Positions 38,356 to 50,093 are shown, numbered from the stretch's first letter. The stretch is DNA of 64,000 bases from Streptomyces sp. HUAS CB01 (GCF_030406905.1 NZ_CP129137.1:4546001-4610000), one strand, 5' to 3'. The notes: a model not told the origin generated them from the letters alone. Numbers and translations: made by a program.

Positions 38356-39609
38356 ATGGCACCGAACGACACCGCACGGACCACCGATGAGGCCGGGGAG
38401 GGCAGCGTCGTCCGCCGCAAGGCGGCGCGTTACGCGGTCCCGGTCGCGGTGGCGGGGGTTGCCGCGGCGACCATCGGGCTCGTCCCGGCGCTCGCCGCGT
38501 CCGGCGACCCCGATCTGCCGGACATCACGGCACAGGAACTCATCGCGAAGATCGCGGCGTCGGACACCGAACAGCTGTCCGGCACGGTCAAGATCAGCAC
38601 CGATCTGGGGCTCCCGTCGCTCGGCGGGCTGGCCGGGGACGCCGCCGGAGGCTTCGCCCCCGGGGGCGGCGAGGGCGGCTCGTCCGCCTCGCCCGACGCC
38701 AAGCTGATGGAGCTGGCGTCCGGCACGCACACGCTGCGGATCGCGGCCGACGGCCCCGACCGGCAGAAGCTGTCGATCCTGGGCGACGCCGCGGAGTACA
38801 GCGTCATCCACAACGGCGCCGACGTCTGGGCGTACGACAGCAAGTCCAACGAGGTCTTCCACGGCAAGGACGCCGAGGCGGGTGCCGAGCGGGAGCACCC
38901 GGCCCCGAAGGAGCTGCCCACCACCCCGAAGGCCCTCGCGGACGAGGTGCTGAAGGCCGCCGGCGAGACCACTTCGGTGACCGTCGACGGCACGGCCCGG
39001 ATCGCCGGCCGCGACGCCTACCAGCTGCTCGTGAAGCCCAGGCAGAGCGGCTCCACCGTCGACTCCGTCAGGATCGCGGTGGACGCGGAGAACGGCGTAC
39101 CGCTGAAGTTCACCCTGCTGCCCAGCGGCGGCGGCAAGGCCGTCGTCGACGCCGGCTTCACCAAGGTCGACTTCTCCCGGCCCGCCGCGTCGACGTTCGA
39201 CTTCAGCCCGCCGAAGGGCGCGAAGGTCACCGAGGCGGACGAGCTCAACAGCCGGGACAAGGGAGAGCCCAAGCACGCGGAGGGCCTGAAGGGCCTCGAG
39301 GGCCTCGGACTGGACGGCATGGCCGGCCAGGAGGGCCGGGGGGTGAACGTCATCGGCGAGGGCTGGACCGCCATCGCCGAGATCACCGCACCCGCCGGCA
39401 AGGGCGCCACCGCGCCGAAGCCGGGCGACGCACCGCCGGAGGCCCAGAAGTTCCTGGACGCCCTCGGCGAACCGGTCAAGGGTGACTTCGGCACCGGCAC
39501 GGTCTTCAAGACCCGCCTGGTCAACGCCCTGATGACGGACGACGGCAAGGTGTACGTCGGCGCGGTCACGCAGGACGCCCTCGTCAAGGCCGCGAACGCG
39601 GCGAAGTAG
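38356..39609 (+). CDS. LolA-like exported lipoprotein-carrier-fold protein
   Basis: A 417-residue exported protein. A signal-anchor occupies about 27-50 (AVPVAVAGVAAATIGLVPAL, then AASG). The mature part has a LolA/RseB-like beta fold: LSGTVKISTDLGLPSL, then YSVIHNGADVWAYDSKSNEV, IAGRDAYQLLVKPRQSG and VDAENGVPLKFTLLP. The C-terminal 120 residues are Gly/Ala/Lys-rich with a final conserved block FGTGTVFKTRLVNALMTDDG. Such proteins in Gram-positives bind lipids or sense envelope state. The ATG at 38356 is preceded by GGAGGT. It precedes an ABC exporter by 90 bp, with a hairpin in between. Confidence 0.75.
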   Translation: MAPNDTARTTDEAGEGSVVRRKAARYAVPVAVAGVAAATIGLVPALAASGDPDLPDITAQELIAKIAASDTEQLSGTVKISTDLGLPSLGGLAGDAAGGFAPGGGEGGSSASPDAKLMELASGTHTLRIAADGPDRQKLSILGDAAEYSVIHNGADVWAYDSKSNEVFHGKDAEAGAEREHPAPKELPTTPKALADEVLKAAGETTSVTVDGTARIAGRDAYQLLVKPRQSGSTVDSVRIAVDAENGVPLKFTLLPSGGGKAVVDAGFTKVDFSRPAASTFDFSPPKGAKVTEADELNSRDKGEPKHAEGLKGLEGLGLDGMAGQEGRGVNVIGEGWTAIAEITAPAGKGATAPKPGDAPPEAQKFLDALGEPVKGDFGTGTVFKTRLVNALMTDDGKVYVGAVTQDALVKAANAAK

Positions 39610-39616
39610 AACGGCC

Positions 39617-39649
39617 GGGTGCGGGGCGTTCCACGGGCGTCCCGCACCC
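39617..39649 (+). terminator. Hairpin after the LolA-like gene
   Basis: Arms GGGTGCGGG and CCCGCACCC pair over 9 bp, starting 8 bp after the stop codon. It may terminate or attenuate transcription before the ABC transporter genes. Confidence 0.6.
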
Positions 39650-39698
39650 TGTGCGTGCCCGGCCCGCGCAGTGGCCGGCGGCTCACGAAGGGGGACGG

Positions 39699-40640
39699 AT
39701 GACCGGCGTCGCCGTCATCGAGACGCGCGGGCTCACCAAGCGGTACCGGAGCGGGCCGCCCGCCGTCGACCGGCTCGACCTCGACGTGCCCGCCGGGAGC
39801 GTCTTCGGTTTCCTCGGGCCGAACGGGTCGGGCAAGACCACCACCATCCGGCTGCTGCTCGGGCTGGTCGCGCCGAGCGCGGGCACCGTGACCGTCCTCG
39901 GCGCGCCGATGCCCCGCGCCGCCCGGACCGTACTGCCCGGGGTGGGCGCGCTGATCGAGGGCCCGGCGCTCTACGGGCACCTGAGCGGCCGGGACAACCT
40001 CGTGCGCTACGACTCGGCGGACCCGTCCGCCGATCCCCGCACCCGCCGGGCCCGGGTCGCGGCGGCGCTCGACCGCGTCGGGCTCTCCGCGGCCGCCTCG
40101 CGCAGGGCCAGGACGTACTCGCTCGGCATGAAGCAGCGTCTGGGGCTCGCCGCCGCCCTGCTCCAGCCGCGCAGCCTGCTCGTCCTGGACGAGCCCACGA
40201 ACGGTCTCGACCCGCAGGGCATGCGGGAGATCCGGGCCCTCGTCAGGGAACTCGCGGCGGACGGCACCACCGTGTTCCTCTCCTCGCATCTCCTCGACGA
40301 GATCGAGCAGGTCTGCACCCACGCCGCGGTGATGAACCGCGGCACCCTGATCGCGCAGGGCTCCGTCGCCGAACTCGCCGCGCACACCCGCGGGCGGCTG
40401 TCCGTCACCGGACCCGACCCCGCGGACGCCGTACGCGTACTGAAGGAGCTGGGCGTCACCGGTCTGACCGTGGCCGGGGACCGGGTGACCGGCGACCCGC
40501 CCGCAGGCACCGAACCTTCCGACATCAACGCGTCCCTGGTGCGGGCCGGAGTACGGGTACGCGCCTTCGGTCCGGAACGGGCCTCCCTGGAGGACGCGTT
40601 CGTGGCCTTGACGGGGGAGGGTTTCGATGTCGCGGGCTGA
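39699..40640 (+). CDS. ABC transporter ATP-binding protein (export type)
   Basis: A 313-residue ATPase with Walker A GPNGSGKTT (40-48), an ABC signature in its degenerate form YSLGMKQRL (near 140), Walker B LLVLDEPTNGLDP (near 159-171) and the switch His in SSHLLDEIEQV. The C-terminal 80 residues form the extra domain typical of DrrA/CcmA-type drug and lipid exporters. The ATG at 39699 follows GAAGGGGG. The permease overlaps its end by 14 nt, so they form a pair. Confidence 0.92.
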   Translation: MTGVAVIETRGLTKRYRSGPPAVDRLDLDVPAGSVFGFLGPNGSGKTTTIRLLLGLVAPSAGTVTVLGAPMPRAARTVLPGVGALIEGPALYGHLSGRDNLVRYDSADPSADPRTRRARVAAALDRVGLSAAASRRARTYSLGMKQRLGLAAALLQPRSLLVLDEPTNGLDPQGMREIRALVRELAADGTTVFLSSHLLDEIEQVCTHAAVMNRGTLIAQGSVAELAAHTRGRLSVTGPDPADAVRVLKELGVTGLTVAGDRVTGDPPAGTEPSDINASLVRAGVRVRAFGPERASLEDAFVALTGEGFDVAG

Positions 40641-41634
40641 GCCACCCGCCGGGGCGGCGGACGGCACGGGCGCCGGACGGGACGCCGGTGCGCCGGGCGC
40701 CGTCGGGCGGGAAGGGACGGCAACGGCGGGTACGCCGGACGCCGTCGCGCCCGAAGGGACCGCAGCGCCGGGCGACGCCGTCGCGCGGGCCGGGCGGCCG
40801 CGGTGGGCCCTGGGCCTCTTCCGCTCCGAACTGGTCACGACATTCCGCCGCTGGCGCACCCTCGCACTGCTGGGCGTCCTCGCCGCCGTGCCCGTGCTGA
40901 TCGGCGTCGCCATCAGGATCGAGACCGCCGACGGCGGCACCGTCGGCGACGGCGGCGGTCAAGGACCCGCGTTCTTCACCCAGATCACCAACAACGGGCT
41001 CTTCCTCGTCTTCGCCGCGCTCGCCGCCACCCTGCCGGTGTTCCTGCCCATGGCGGTCGGTGTCGTGGCGGGGGACGCGATCGCCGGCGAGGCGAACAGC
41101 GGAACGCTGCGCTATCTGCTCGTGGCCCCCGCGGGCCGGACCAGGCTGCTGCTCGCCAAGTACACGGCCGCGCTGGCCTTCTGCCTCGCCGCGACGCTCG
41201 CCGTGGCCGTCTCGGCACTCGCGGCCGGAGCCGTGCTCTTCCCCCTCGGGGACGTCACCACCATCTCCGGGACCCGGATCTCCTTCGGGGAGGGGCTGCT
41301 CCGGGCGCTGCTGATCGCCGTGCTGGTCGCCGCGTCGTTCACCGGGCTCGCGGCGCTCGGCCTGTTCGTCTCCACGCTCACCGGAAGCGGTGTCGCGGCG
41401 ATGGCGACGACCGTCGGGCTGGTCGTCACCGCTCAGATCCTGAACACCATCCCCCAGCTGGACGCGCTGCACCCCTACCTGTTCCCGCACTACTGGCTGT
41501 CGTTCGCGGACGTGCTGCGCGAACCGGTCCTCTGGGACGACGTCCTGCGCAACCTCGGTCTCCAGGGCGCGTACACGGCGGTGTTCGGCTCGGCGGCGTG
41601 GGCGCGGTTCACCACGAAGGACATCACCGCCTGA
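40627..41634 (+). CDS. ABC transporter permease (ABC-2 type)
   Basis: A 335-residue membrane protein with a 50-60-residue Ala/Gly/Pro-rich cytoplasmic N-terminus, then about six membrane helices including TLALLGVLAAVPVLIGVAI, a GLFLVFAALAATLPVFLPM segment and GLFVSTLTGSGVAAMATTVG. It matches the ABC-2 permease family, including the VAGDAIAGEANSGTLRYLL coupling motif. It pairs with the upstream ATPase to export a lipid or drug-like compound. The LolA-like protein just upstream suggests an envelope-lipid task; this is inference. Confidence 0.88.
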   Translation: MSRAEPPAGAADGTGAGRDAGAPGAVGREGTATAGTPDAVAPEGTAAPGDAVARAGRPRWALGLFRSELVTTFRRWRTLALLGVLAAVPVLIGVAIRIETADGGTVGDGGGQGPAFFTQITNNGLFLVFAALAATLPVFLPMAVGVVAGDAIAGEANSGTLRYLLVAPAGRTRLLLAKYTAALAFCLAATLAVAVSALAAGAVLFPLGDVTTISGTRISFGEGLLRALLIAVLVAASFTGLAALGLFVSTLTGSGVAAMATTVGLVVTAQILNTIPQLDALHPYLFPHYWLSFADVLREPVLWDDVLRNLGLQGAYTAVFGSAAWARFTTKDITA

Positions 41635-41672
41635 GCCGCGGCACGGCCGAGCGTGTCCGGCCCCGGGAACGA

Positions 41673-41707
41673 CCGCATGCGCACACGGTGCCCGCGCGCG
41701 CATGCGG
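41673..41707. terminator. Bidirectional terminator between the ABC permease and M28 peptidase genes
   Basis: Arms CCGCATGCGC and GCGCATGCGG form a perfect 10-bp stem with a 15-nt loop between the convergent genes ending at 41634 and 41738. Confidence 0.7.
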
Positions 41708-41737
41708 CCTGTGGGGGGTGGGTCCGGAGCCGCCGGC

Positions 41738-43291
<1,554 letters not shown>

Positions 43292-43357
43292 TCAACTCCG
43301 CAACGCTTCTTGACCAGGCTCCGACTGCCGCCGCCCCGGCGGGGCACCATTCCCCCC

Positions 43358-43590
43358 ATGTTTGCGTGCGGGTGCATGGACCTCGGCACGATGGCCTGGG
43401 TGCTGCTCGAGCTGGGCGTGTGGGGGTGGTGCTCCTCGTCGCGGGGGCACTTCTGGCGGTGTGTCCGACGCTGGGTGCCCTCCCGCTCCTGGTGCGCGCC
43501 GTCCAGCGCCGGCGGGGCGTCGTCGCGCCGGCCGTGGAACCGGTGTGGCTCCCGGACTTCCGCTGGGAGGGGGAGCGGCACGAGCCGTAG
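43358..43590 (+). pseudogene. Small membrane protein, apparently frameshifted
   Basis: From the ATG at 43358 the frame gives MFACGCMDLGTMAWVLLELG. After a run of five G (near 43424) the plausible continuation moves to the next frame, VVLLVAGALLAVCPTLGALP, then PVWLPDFRWEGERHEP with stop at 43588-43590. One missing G would restore a roughly 78-residue membrane protein. Either the gene is broken or the base call is wrong. No family was recognised. Confidence 0.4.
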
Positions 43591-43898
43591 CGCCGGAGGG
43601 GAGGGGCCGCGGTGCCGTCCGCGGTCCTCGCGCCGCCCACGGGCCCGTCCGCCGTTCCGGGAGCGTCGTACCGTCCGCGGGTCCTCGTGCCGTTCCGGGG
43701 ATGTTTGCCCGTTCCCGCCGGTGGCCCCGTCGCCGTCTCGTCCCCGTGCGCGACCGTCCCCGCCCGTGACCCCGGAGCACGGACCGAAGTTCCCGCCGGA
43801 GCCGCCTCGCCCGCCGCCCGCCTGCCGCCCGCCGCCCGCCTGCCGCCCGCCGCCCGCCGAGCGCGTCGCCTGCCTGCCGTACGCCGACTGGTGGACGA
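43591..43898. other. 308-bp gene-free stretch with a small C/G-rich repeat
   Basis: This lies between two apparently broken genes. No start with a ribosome site and no domain was found on either strand. It contains the 18-bp repeat at 43810-43858. Confidence 0.5.
43810..43858. repeat. 18-bp C-rich tandem repeat, about 2.7 copies
   Basis: The unit CCCGCCGCCCGCCTGCCG starts at 43810 and 43828, with a partial copy at 43846. It is low-complexity slippage-prone sequence just downstream (minus strand) of the VOC remnant's stop codon. Confidence 0.7.
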
Positions 43899-44250
43899 CT
43901 AGTGGACGCAGAACTCATTGCCCTCCGGGTCCTGCATCACGCACCACTCGCCGCCCTGTTCCCTCACCCCGTCGCAGCACGCTCGCGCCGAGCCTTCGAG
44001 CCGGGTCACCTCCTCGTCGCGCCGGCCGGGGCCGGGATGAAGGTCGAGGTGGAGACGGTTCTTGGCCGTCTTGGTCTCCGGCACCCGCTGGAAGAGCAGC
44101 CGTCGCCCGAGCCCCCTGCCGGTCGCCCCCTCGTACGGGTCGTCCGGATGCCGGACGGCGGCCAGATCCCGCCATTGCGCGGCGGCCGTGCCACTCGGTG
44201 GTCAGGGCCTCGGGGACTATGCCCTGCTCCAGCAGACCCTCGACGGGTGC
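43899..44250 (-). pseudogene. VOC/glyoxalase-like domain protein, frameshifted remnant
   Basis: The C-terminal half reads cleanly: LLFQRVPETKTAKNRLHLDL, then VMQDPEGNEFCVH and stop at 43899. This is the conserved ending of glyoxalase-like (VOC) proteins. Upstream, DLAAVRHPDDPYEGATG remains in that frame to about 44180. Before this, the likely coding frame changes (EGLLEQGIVPEALTTEWHG, up to about 44250) while the first frame hits a stop. No start codon with the normal N-terminal beta strands is found. It is probably a decayed gene. Confidence 0.6.
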
Positions 44251-44392
44251 GCGGCCCGGTTGCCGCCGCGCCCTGCGTCCGCCGTCGGGCCGTGCGCCCC
44301 CGGCCTCCGTGGGGCGGTGCGTCCTCCGCCCATGGCCGGTCTGCGGCCCGTGCCCGCCGTCGGGCCGTGCGCCCATCGCCCATCGCCCGTCG

Positions 44393-45397
44393 TCAGGCGG
44401 CGGGCTCCGGACGCCGCGCGGTGGACGACCCCGGGACCGCCGGTGCCTCGGGTGCCGTGCCCGCGGCGGCGGCCGCGCGGGCCTCGGCCGCGAGACGTGC
44501 CGCCTCCGCCCGGGTGCGCCGTGCGTAACGGAGCGCGTCCCAGGTGAGGATCGTCAGCGCCAGCCACACCAGCGAGAACCCGGCCCACCGCTCGGCGGGC
44601 ATGGCCTCGTGGAAGTACAGGACGCCCAGCAGGAACTGGAACATCGGCGCCAGGTACTGCAGCAGCCCCAGCGTCGACAGCGGCACCCGGATCGCGGCCG
44701 CGCCGAAGCAGATCAGCGGTACGGCGGTGACGATCCCGGTGGCGGCGAGCAGCGCGGCGTGCCCGGCGCCGTGCGCGCCGAAGTCGGCGGCGCCCCGGGA
44801 GCCCAGCCAGAGCAGATAGCCGAGGGCCGGCAGGAACTGGACCGCCGTCTCGGCCGCCAGCGACTCGAGACCGCCGATGTTGGTCTTCTTCTTCAACAGC
44901 CCGTAGACGGCGAACGAGAAGGCCAGGACCAGCGAGATCCACGGCGGCCGGCCGTACCCGACCGTGAGCACCAGCACCGCGCCGAGGCCGATGCCGACGG
45001 CCGCCCACTGCGCGGGCCGCAGCCGCTCCTTGAGCAGCAGCACTCCCATCGCGATGGTGACCAGGGGGTTGATGAAGTAGCCCAGTGAGGCCTCCACCAC
45101 CTGGCCGGCGTTGACGGCCCAGATGTAGACACCCCAGTTCACCGTGATCACGGTGGCGGCGAGGGTGATCAGGCCGAGCTTGCGCGGGTCGCGCAGCAGG
45201 GGGCGCAGCCATCCCCAACGGCGCAGCACCAGCAGGGCGATGCCGACGACCGCCAGCGACCAGACCATGCGATGGGCCAGGATCTCGACGGCGCTCGCCG
45301 GCTTCAGCAGCGGCCAGAAGAGCGGGACGAGGCCCCACATCCCGTAGGCACCCATCCCGTAGAGCAGGCCCATGCGCTGCTCGTTGTCCGCCTTCAC
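44393..45397 (-). CDS. rarD: EamA/DMT transporter RarD
   Basis: A 334-residue inner-membrane protein of the RarD branch of the drug/metabolite transporter superfamily, with ten predicted helices as two EamA repeats. Family sequence includes GMWGLVPLFWPLLKPASAVE, then EILAHRMVWSL, VEASLGYFINPLVTIAMG and STLGLLQYLAPMFQFLLGV. A 50-residue Ala/Arg-rich tail is extra. The start is GTG at 45397 (KADNEQRMGLLYG). It is known as a chloramphenicol-resistance-associated permease in other bacteria, but its true substrate is uncertain. Confidence 0.9.
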   Translation of the reverse strand: MKADNEQRMGLLYGMGAYGMWGLVPLFWPLLKPASAVEILAHRMVWSLAVVGIALLVLRRWGWLRPLLRDPRKLGLITLAATVITVNWGVYIWAVNAGQVVEASLGYFINPLVTIAMGVLLLKERLRPAQWAAVGIGLGAVLVLTVGYGRPPWISLVLAFSFAVYGLLKKKTNIGGLESLAAETAVQFLPALGYLLWLGSRGAADFGAHGAGHAALLAATGIVTAVPLICFGAAAIRVPLSTLGLLQYLAPMFQFLLGVLYFHEAMPAERWAGFSLVWLALTILTWDALRYARRTRAEAARLAAEARAAAAAGTAPEAPAVPGSSTARRPEPAA

Positions 45398-45497
45398 TGG
45401 CCCTCCTGCCGCCCTGCCCCGCGTTGTCCTGGTCGAAGGTAGCGCCGAGCAGGGCGGACTGTCATGTCCGTATTGCTATACGGTCATGACGACCCGG

Positions 45498-46361
45498 TCA
45501 GCGGTGCGCGAGGGCGGCCGCGACGGTCTCCGCGAGCGGGGTGGTCGGCCGGCCGATGAGGCGGGCCAGATCCCCGTCGCCGCGGGCCAGCAGGCCGCGC
45601 TCGATCGCGCGGTCCACGTCGACGAGGATCGCGGCGAAGGGGGCGGGGACGCCGGCGCCGGTCAGGATCTCCAGGTGCGTCTCGGCGGGGACGTTCCGGT
45701 GGACGATGTCCTTGCCCGAGTGCTTCGCGACCTCGGCCGCGTACTCGGCCAGGGACCAGGCCGTGTCGCCGCTGAGCTCGTAGGCCCGGCCGAGATGGCC
45801 GTCCCCGGTGAGGACGGCGGCCGCTGCGGCGGCGTAGTCGGCGCGGGAGGCGGAGGCGATCCGGCCCTCACCCGCGCTGGCGACGACCGCGCCGTGCTCC
45901 AGGACCGGGCCGAGCTGCTCCGTGTAGTTCTCGGTGTACCAGCCGTTGCGCAGGAAGGTGTGGGGCAGGCCGGAGTCGAGGATCGCCCGCTCGGTCGCCT
46001 TGTGCTCCTCGGCGAGCTCGAAGTCCGCCTCGGGGCCGCCGAGGACGCCCGTGTACGCGAGCTGCGCGACACCCGCGGCCCGGGCGGCGGCGATGACGGC
46101 CGTGTGCTGCGGGACCCGCCGTCCCACCTCGTTCCCGGAGACCAGCAGGACCCGGTCGCCGGCGCGGAAGACGCCGGTGAGCGTCGCGGGGTCGTCGTAG
46201 TCGGCGAGGCGCAGCTCGACCCCACGTGCCGCGAGGTCCGCGGCCTTTTCCTTGTCGCGTACCACCGCGGCGATGCCGGCGGCGGGCACACCCGTCTCGA
46301 GGAGGCGCTCGACGACGAGGCGGCCGAGACGTCCGGTGGCTCCGGTGACGACGATGCTCAT
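45498..46361 (-). CDS. NmrA/QorB-like NAD(P)-binding oxidoreductase
   Basis: A 287-residue atypical short-chain dehydrogenase with the Rossmann motif VTGATGRLGRLV (5-16) and the QorB-like blocks GDRVLLVSGNEVGRRVPQH and LPHTFLRNGWYTENY. It closely resembles NAD(P)H:quinone oxidoreductase 2 (QorB). It lacks the Tyr-x3-Lys pair of classical dehydrogenases, as expected for NmrA relatives. The ATG at 46361 is divergent from an HxlR regulator gene 90 bp away, an arrangement typical of HxlR-controlled redox stress enzymes. Confidence 0.87.
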   Translation of the reverse strand: MSIVVTGATGRLGRLVVERLLETGVPAAGIAAVVRDKEKAADLAARGVELRLADYDDPATLTGVFRAGDRVLLVSGNEVGRRVPQHTAVIAAARAAGVAQLAYTGVLGGPEADFELAEEHKATERAILDSGLPHTFLRNGWYTENYTEQLGPVLEHGAVVASAGEGRIASASRADYAAAAAAVLTGDGHLGRAYELSGDTAWSLAEYAAEVAKHSGKDIVHRNVPAETHLEILTGAGVPAPFAAILVDVDRAIERGLLARGDGDLARLIGRPTTPLAETVAAALAHR

Positions 46362-46423
46362 GAGGGTTCTCCGTTCCCTGGGGGCTTCGGCATCGACGCT
46401 ACGGTGAGCGCTAACCATTCGAA

Positions 46424-46448
46424 AGTACCCACTTTGAAGTAAGGTACT
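46424..46448. promoter_or_regulatory. Candidate HxlR operator between the divergent pair
   Basis: The dyad AGTACC-N13-GGTACT, with an inner ACTT-TG-AAGT palindrome, lies in a notably AT-rich patch and ends 4 bp before the hxlR-family ATG. It would overlap the start of that gene and the promoter region of the oxidoreductase gene. It resembles GTAC-containing HxlR/YodB-type operators, which supports autoregulation. Confidence 0.55.
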
Positions 46449-46451
46449 GGT

Positions 46452-46850
46452 ATGAGCGTGAGCCCGCAGGTCGTCGGCAGCCCCGTGCGGAGGCCCGATG
46501 TGAACGAGAAGCTGTGCCCGTCCCGGGTGGTCCTGGAGCACGTCACCAGCCGGTGGGGCGTCCTGGTGCTGGCCGCGTTGCTGGAGCGCTCGTACCGCTT
46601 CAGCGAACTGCGCCGAGCCATCGGCGGGGTGAGCGAGAAGATGCTGGCGCAGACCCTGCAGACCCTGGAGCGCGACGGCTTCGTGCACCGCGACGCCAAG
46701 CCCGTCATCCCGCCGCGGGTCGACTACTCCCTCACGGACCTCGGCCGCGAGGCCGGCGAGCAGGTGTGGGCGCTCGCGCGGTGGACCGAGCGACGGCTCG
46801 ACGACGTGGAGCGGGCACGCGCCGAGTACGACGGGGCCCGGACCTCCTGA
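46452..46850 (+). CDS. HxlR-family transcriptional regulator
   Basis: A 132-residue winged-helix regulator. CPSRVVLEHVTSRWGVLVLA (22-41) is the family N-terminus with the conserved Cys22 that senses thiol-reactive compounds in relatives such as YodB and QorR. The recognition-helix region is FSELRRAIGGVSEKMLAQTL, and the wing is RVDYSLTDLGRE. It likely controls the divergent quinone-oxidoreductase gene. The ATG at 46452 overlaps the candidate operator's edge. The stop codon lies in the loop of a terminator hairpin. Confidence 0.92.
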   Translation: MSVSPQVVGSPVRRPDVNEKLCPSRVVLEHVTSRWGVLVLAALLERSYRFSELRRAIGGVSEKMLAQTLQTLERDGFVHRDAKPVIPPRVDYSLTDLGREAGEQVWALARWTERRLDDVERARAEYDGARTS

Positions 46851-46866
46851 GCGGAGGTCCGGGCCC
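46834..46866. terminator. Strong bidirectional terminator containing the hxlR-family stop
   Basis: A perfect 14-bp stem, GGGCCCGGACCTCC / GGAGGTCCGGGCCC, with loop TGAGC. The TGA stop codon of the regulator gene (46848-46850) is in the loop. The convergent korB gene ends at 46890. Confidence 0.85.
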
Positions 46867-46889
46867 GTGTCCGGAAGCGGGGCCGTGCG

Positions 46890-47943
<1,054 letters not shown>

Positions 47944-47951
<8 letters not shown>

Positions 47952-49890
47952 CGAGGGCCTCCTTGAGAGCCGCCGCAAGCTGCTCGGCCTTGAACGGCAT
48001 TCCGTTGACCTGGTTGTACGAGTGCGCATCGACCAGGAACCTCGCCCGGATCAGGGTGGCGAGCTGGCCGAGGTTCATCTCCGGCACCACTACCTTGTCG
48101 TAACGTCCGAGAACCTCCCCGAGATTCCTCGGGAACGGGTTGAGGTGCCGCAGATGGGCCTGTGCGACGGCCCCGCCCTCCCGGCGGATGCGGCGCACCG
48201 CCGCGGTGATCGGCCCGTACGTGGAACCCCAGCCGAGGACCAGTGCCCTCGCGCCGTCCGGGTCGTCGACCTCCAGGTCCGCGACCTCGATGCCGTCGAT
48301 CTTGGCCTGCCGGGTGCGGACCATGAGGTCGTGGTTCGCCGGGTCGTAGGAGATGTTCCCGCTGCCGTCCTGCTTCTCGATGCCGCCGATCCGGTGCTCC
48401 AGACCCGGCGTGCCGGGCACGGCCCACGGACGGGCCAGCGTCTGCGGGTCCCGCTTGTAGGGCCAGAACACCTCGGTGCCGTCGTCGAGCGTGTGGTTCG
48501 GGCCCGTGGCGAACTGGGTCCGCAGGTCCGGCAGCTCGTCGAGGTCCGGGATCCGCCACGGCTCGGAGCCGTTGGCGAGGTACCCGTCGGACAGCAGGAG
48601 CACCGGGGTGCGGTACGTCAGCGCGATGCGGGCGGCGTCCAGTGCCGCGTCGAAGCAGTCCGCCGGGGTGCGGGGGGCGACGACCGGCACCGGAGCCTCG
48701 CCGTTGCGGCCGTACATCGCCTGCAGCAGGTCGGCCTGCTCGGTCTTGGTCGGCAGACCGGTCGAGGGCCCGCCGCGCTGGATGTCGACGACCAGCAGCG
48801 GCAGCTCCAGCGAGACCGCCAGGCCGATGGTCTCCGACTTCAGCGCCACACCGGGACCGGACGTGGTCGTCACGGCGAGCGAGCCGCCGAACGCGGCACC
48901 GAGCGCCGCGCCGATGCCGGCGATCTCGTCCTCGGCCTGGAAGGTGCGCACGCCGAAGTTCTTGTGCCGGGACAGCTCGTGCAGGATGTCCGAGGCCGGG
49001 GTGATCGGGTACGAACCCAGGTACAGCGGCAGGTCGGCCTGCCGGGACGCGGCGATCAGCCCGTAGGACAGGGCCAGGTTCCCCGAGATGTTCCGGTACG
49101 TACCGGTCGGGAACGCGGTGTCGGCGGGGGCGACCTCGTAGGAGACGGCGAAGTCCTCGGTCGTCTCCCCGAAGTTCCAGCCGGCCCGGAACGCCGCCAC
49201 GTTCGCCTCGGCGATCTCCGGCTTCTTGGCGAACTTGGCTCTCAGGAACTTCTCGGTGCCCTCGGTCGGCCGGTGGTACATCCACGACAGCAGGCCCAGC
49301 GCGAACATGTTCTTCGAGCGCTCGGCCTCCTTGCGGGAGAGACCGAACTCCTTGAGCGCCTCGATCGTGAGCGTGGTCAGGGGGACGGGATGCACGCTGT
49401 AGCCGTCCAGCGAGCCGTCCTCCAGCGGGGAGGTCTCGTAGCCGACCTTGGCCATGGCGCGCTTGGCGAATTCGTCGGTGTTGACGATGATCTCGCCGCC
49501 GCGCGGCACGTCGTCGATGTTGGCCTTCAGTGCGGCCGGGTTCATCGCGACCAGCACATGGGGGGCGTCACCGGGCGTGAGGATGTCGTGGTCGGCGAAA
49601 TGCACCTGGAAGCTGGATACGCCCGGAAGGGTGCCGGCAGGCGCCCGGATCTCGGCCGGGAAGTTGGGCAGGGTCGACAGGTCGTTCCCGTACGACGCCG
49701 TCTCCGAAGTGAAACGGTCACCCGTCAGTTGCATACCGTCACCGGAATCACCCGCGAAGCGAATGATCACCCGGTCCAGTTGACGTACTTCCTTCTCGCC
49801 GGGAGGCCGTCGCTGCCCCCCCACGAGGGCCTCCCCGGTCTCGTCTGCCTCGTCCGCGTGTTCTGCTGGGCTGCTGACCTGGCTGGTCAC
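47944..49890 (-). CDS. korA: 2-oxoacid:ferredoxin oxidoreductase alpha (gamma-alpha fused) subunit
   Basis: A 648-residue subunit with an N-terminal gamma domain (RVIIRFAGDSGDGMQLTGDR, about 40-59; SSFQVHFADHDILTPGD). The alpha domain follows (GNLALSYGLIAASRQADLPL, then YPITPASDILHELSRH and TTTSGPGVALKSETIGLA). The organisation matches mycobacterial KorA. No ferredoxin delta domain is fused. The start is GTG at 49890 with GGAGGT upstream; residues 2-35 are a flexible extension. With KorB it supplies reduced ferredoxin from 2-oxoacids. The second complex I cluster lies about 4.5 kb away on the other strand. Confidence 0.95.
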
Positions 49891-50093
49891 TGAACTGGAC
49901 CTCCCTCGAGGCGGCTGGGCTGCGGCCGGCGCACCGGTCGCTCCAAGGTCAACCCTACGTCCGTGAGCATCGCCTTCCCTGGACCGCTCACATGTCGGAC
50001 GTCGATCTGAGATACCGCCGTGTCCTGGTTTGCCATGTTCCGTTCGCCCCCCGGTTCGTTCGGTAAGACGCTCCCCCGCGATCGATCGTTGTT

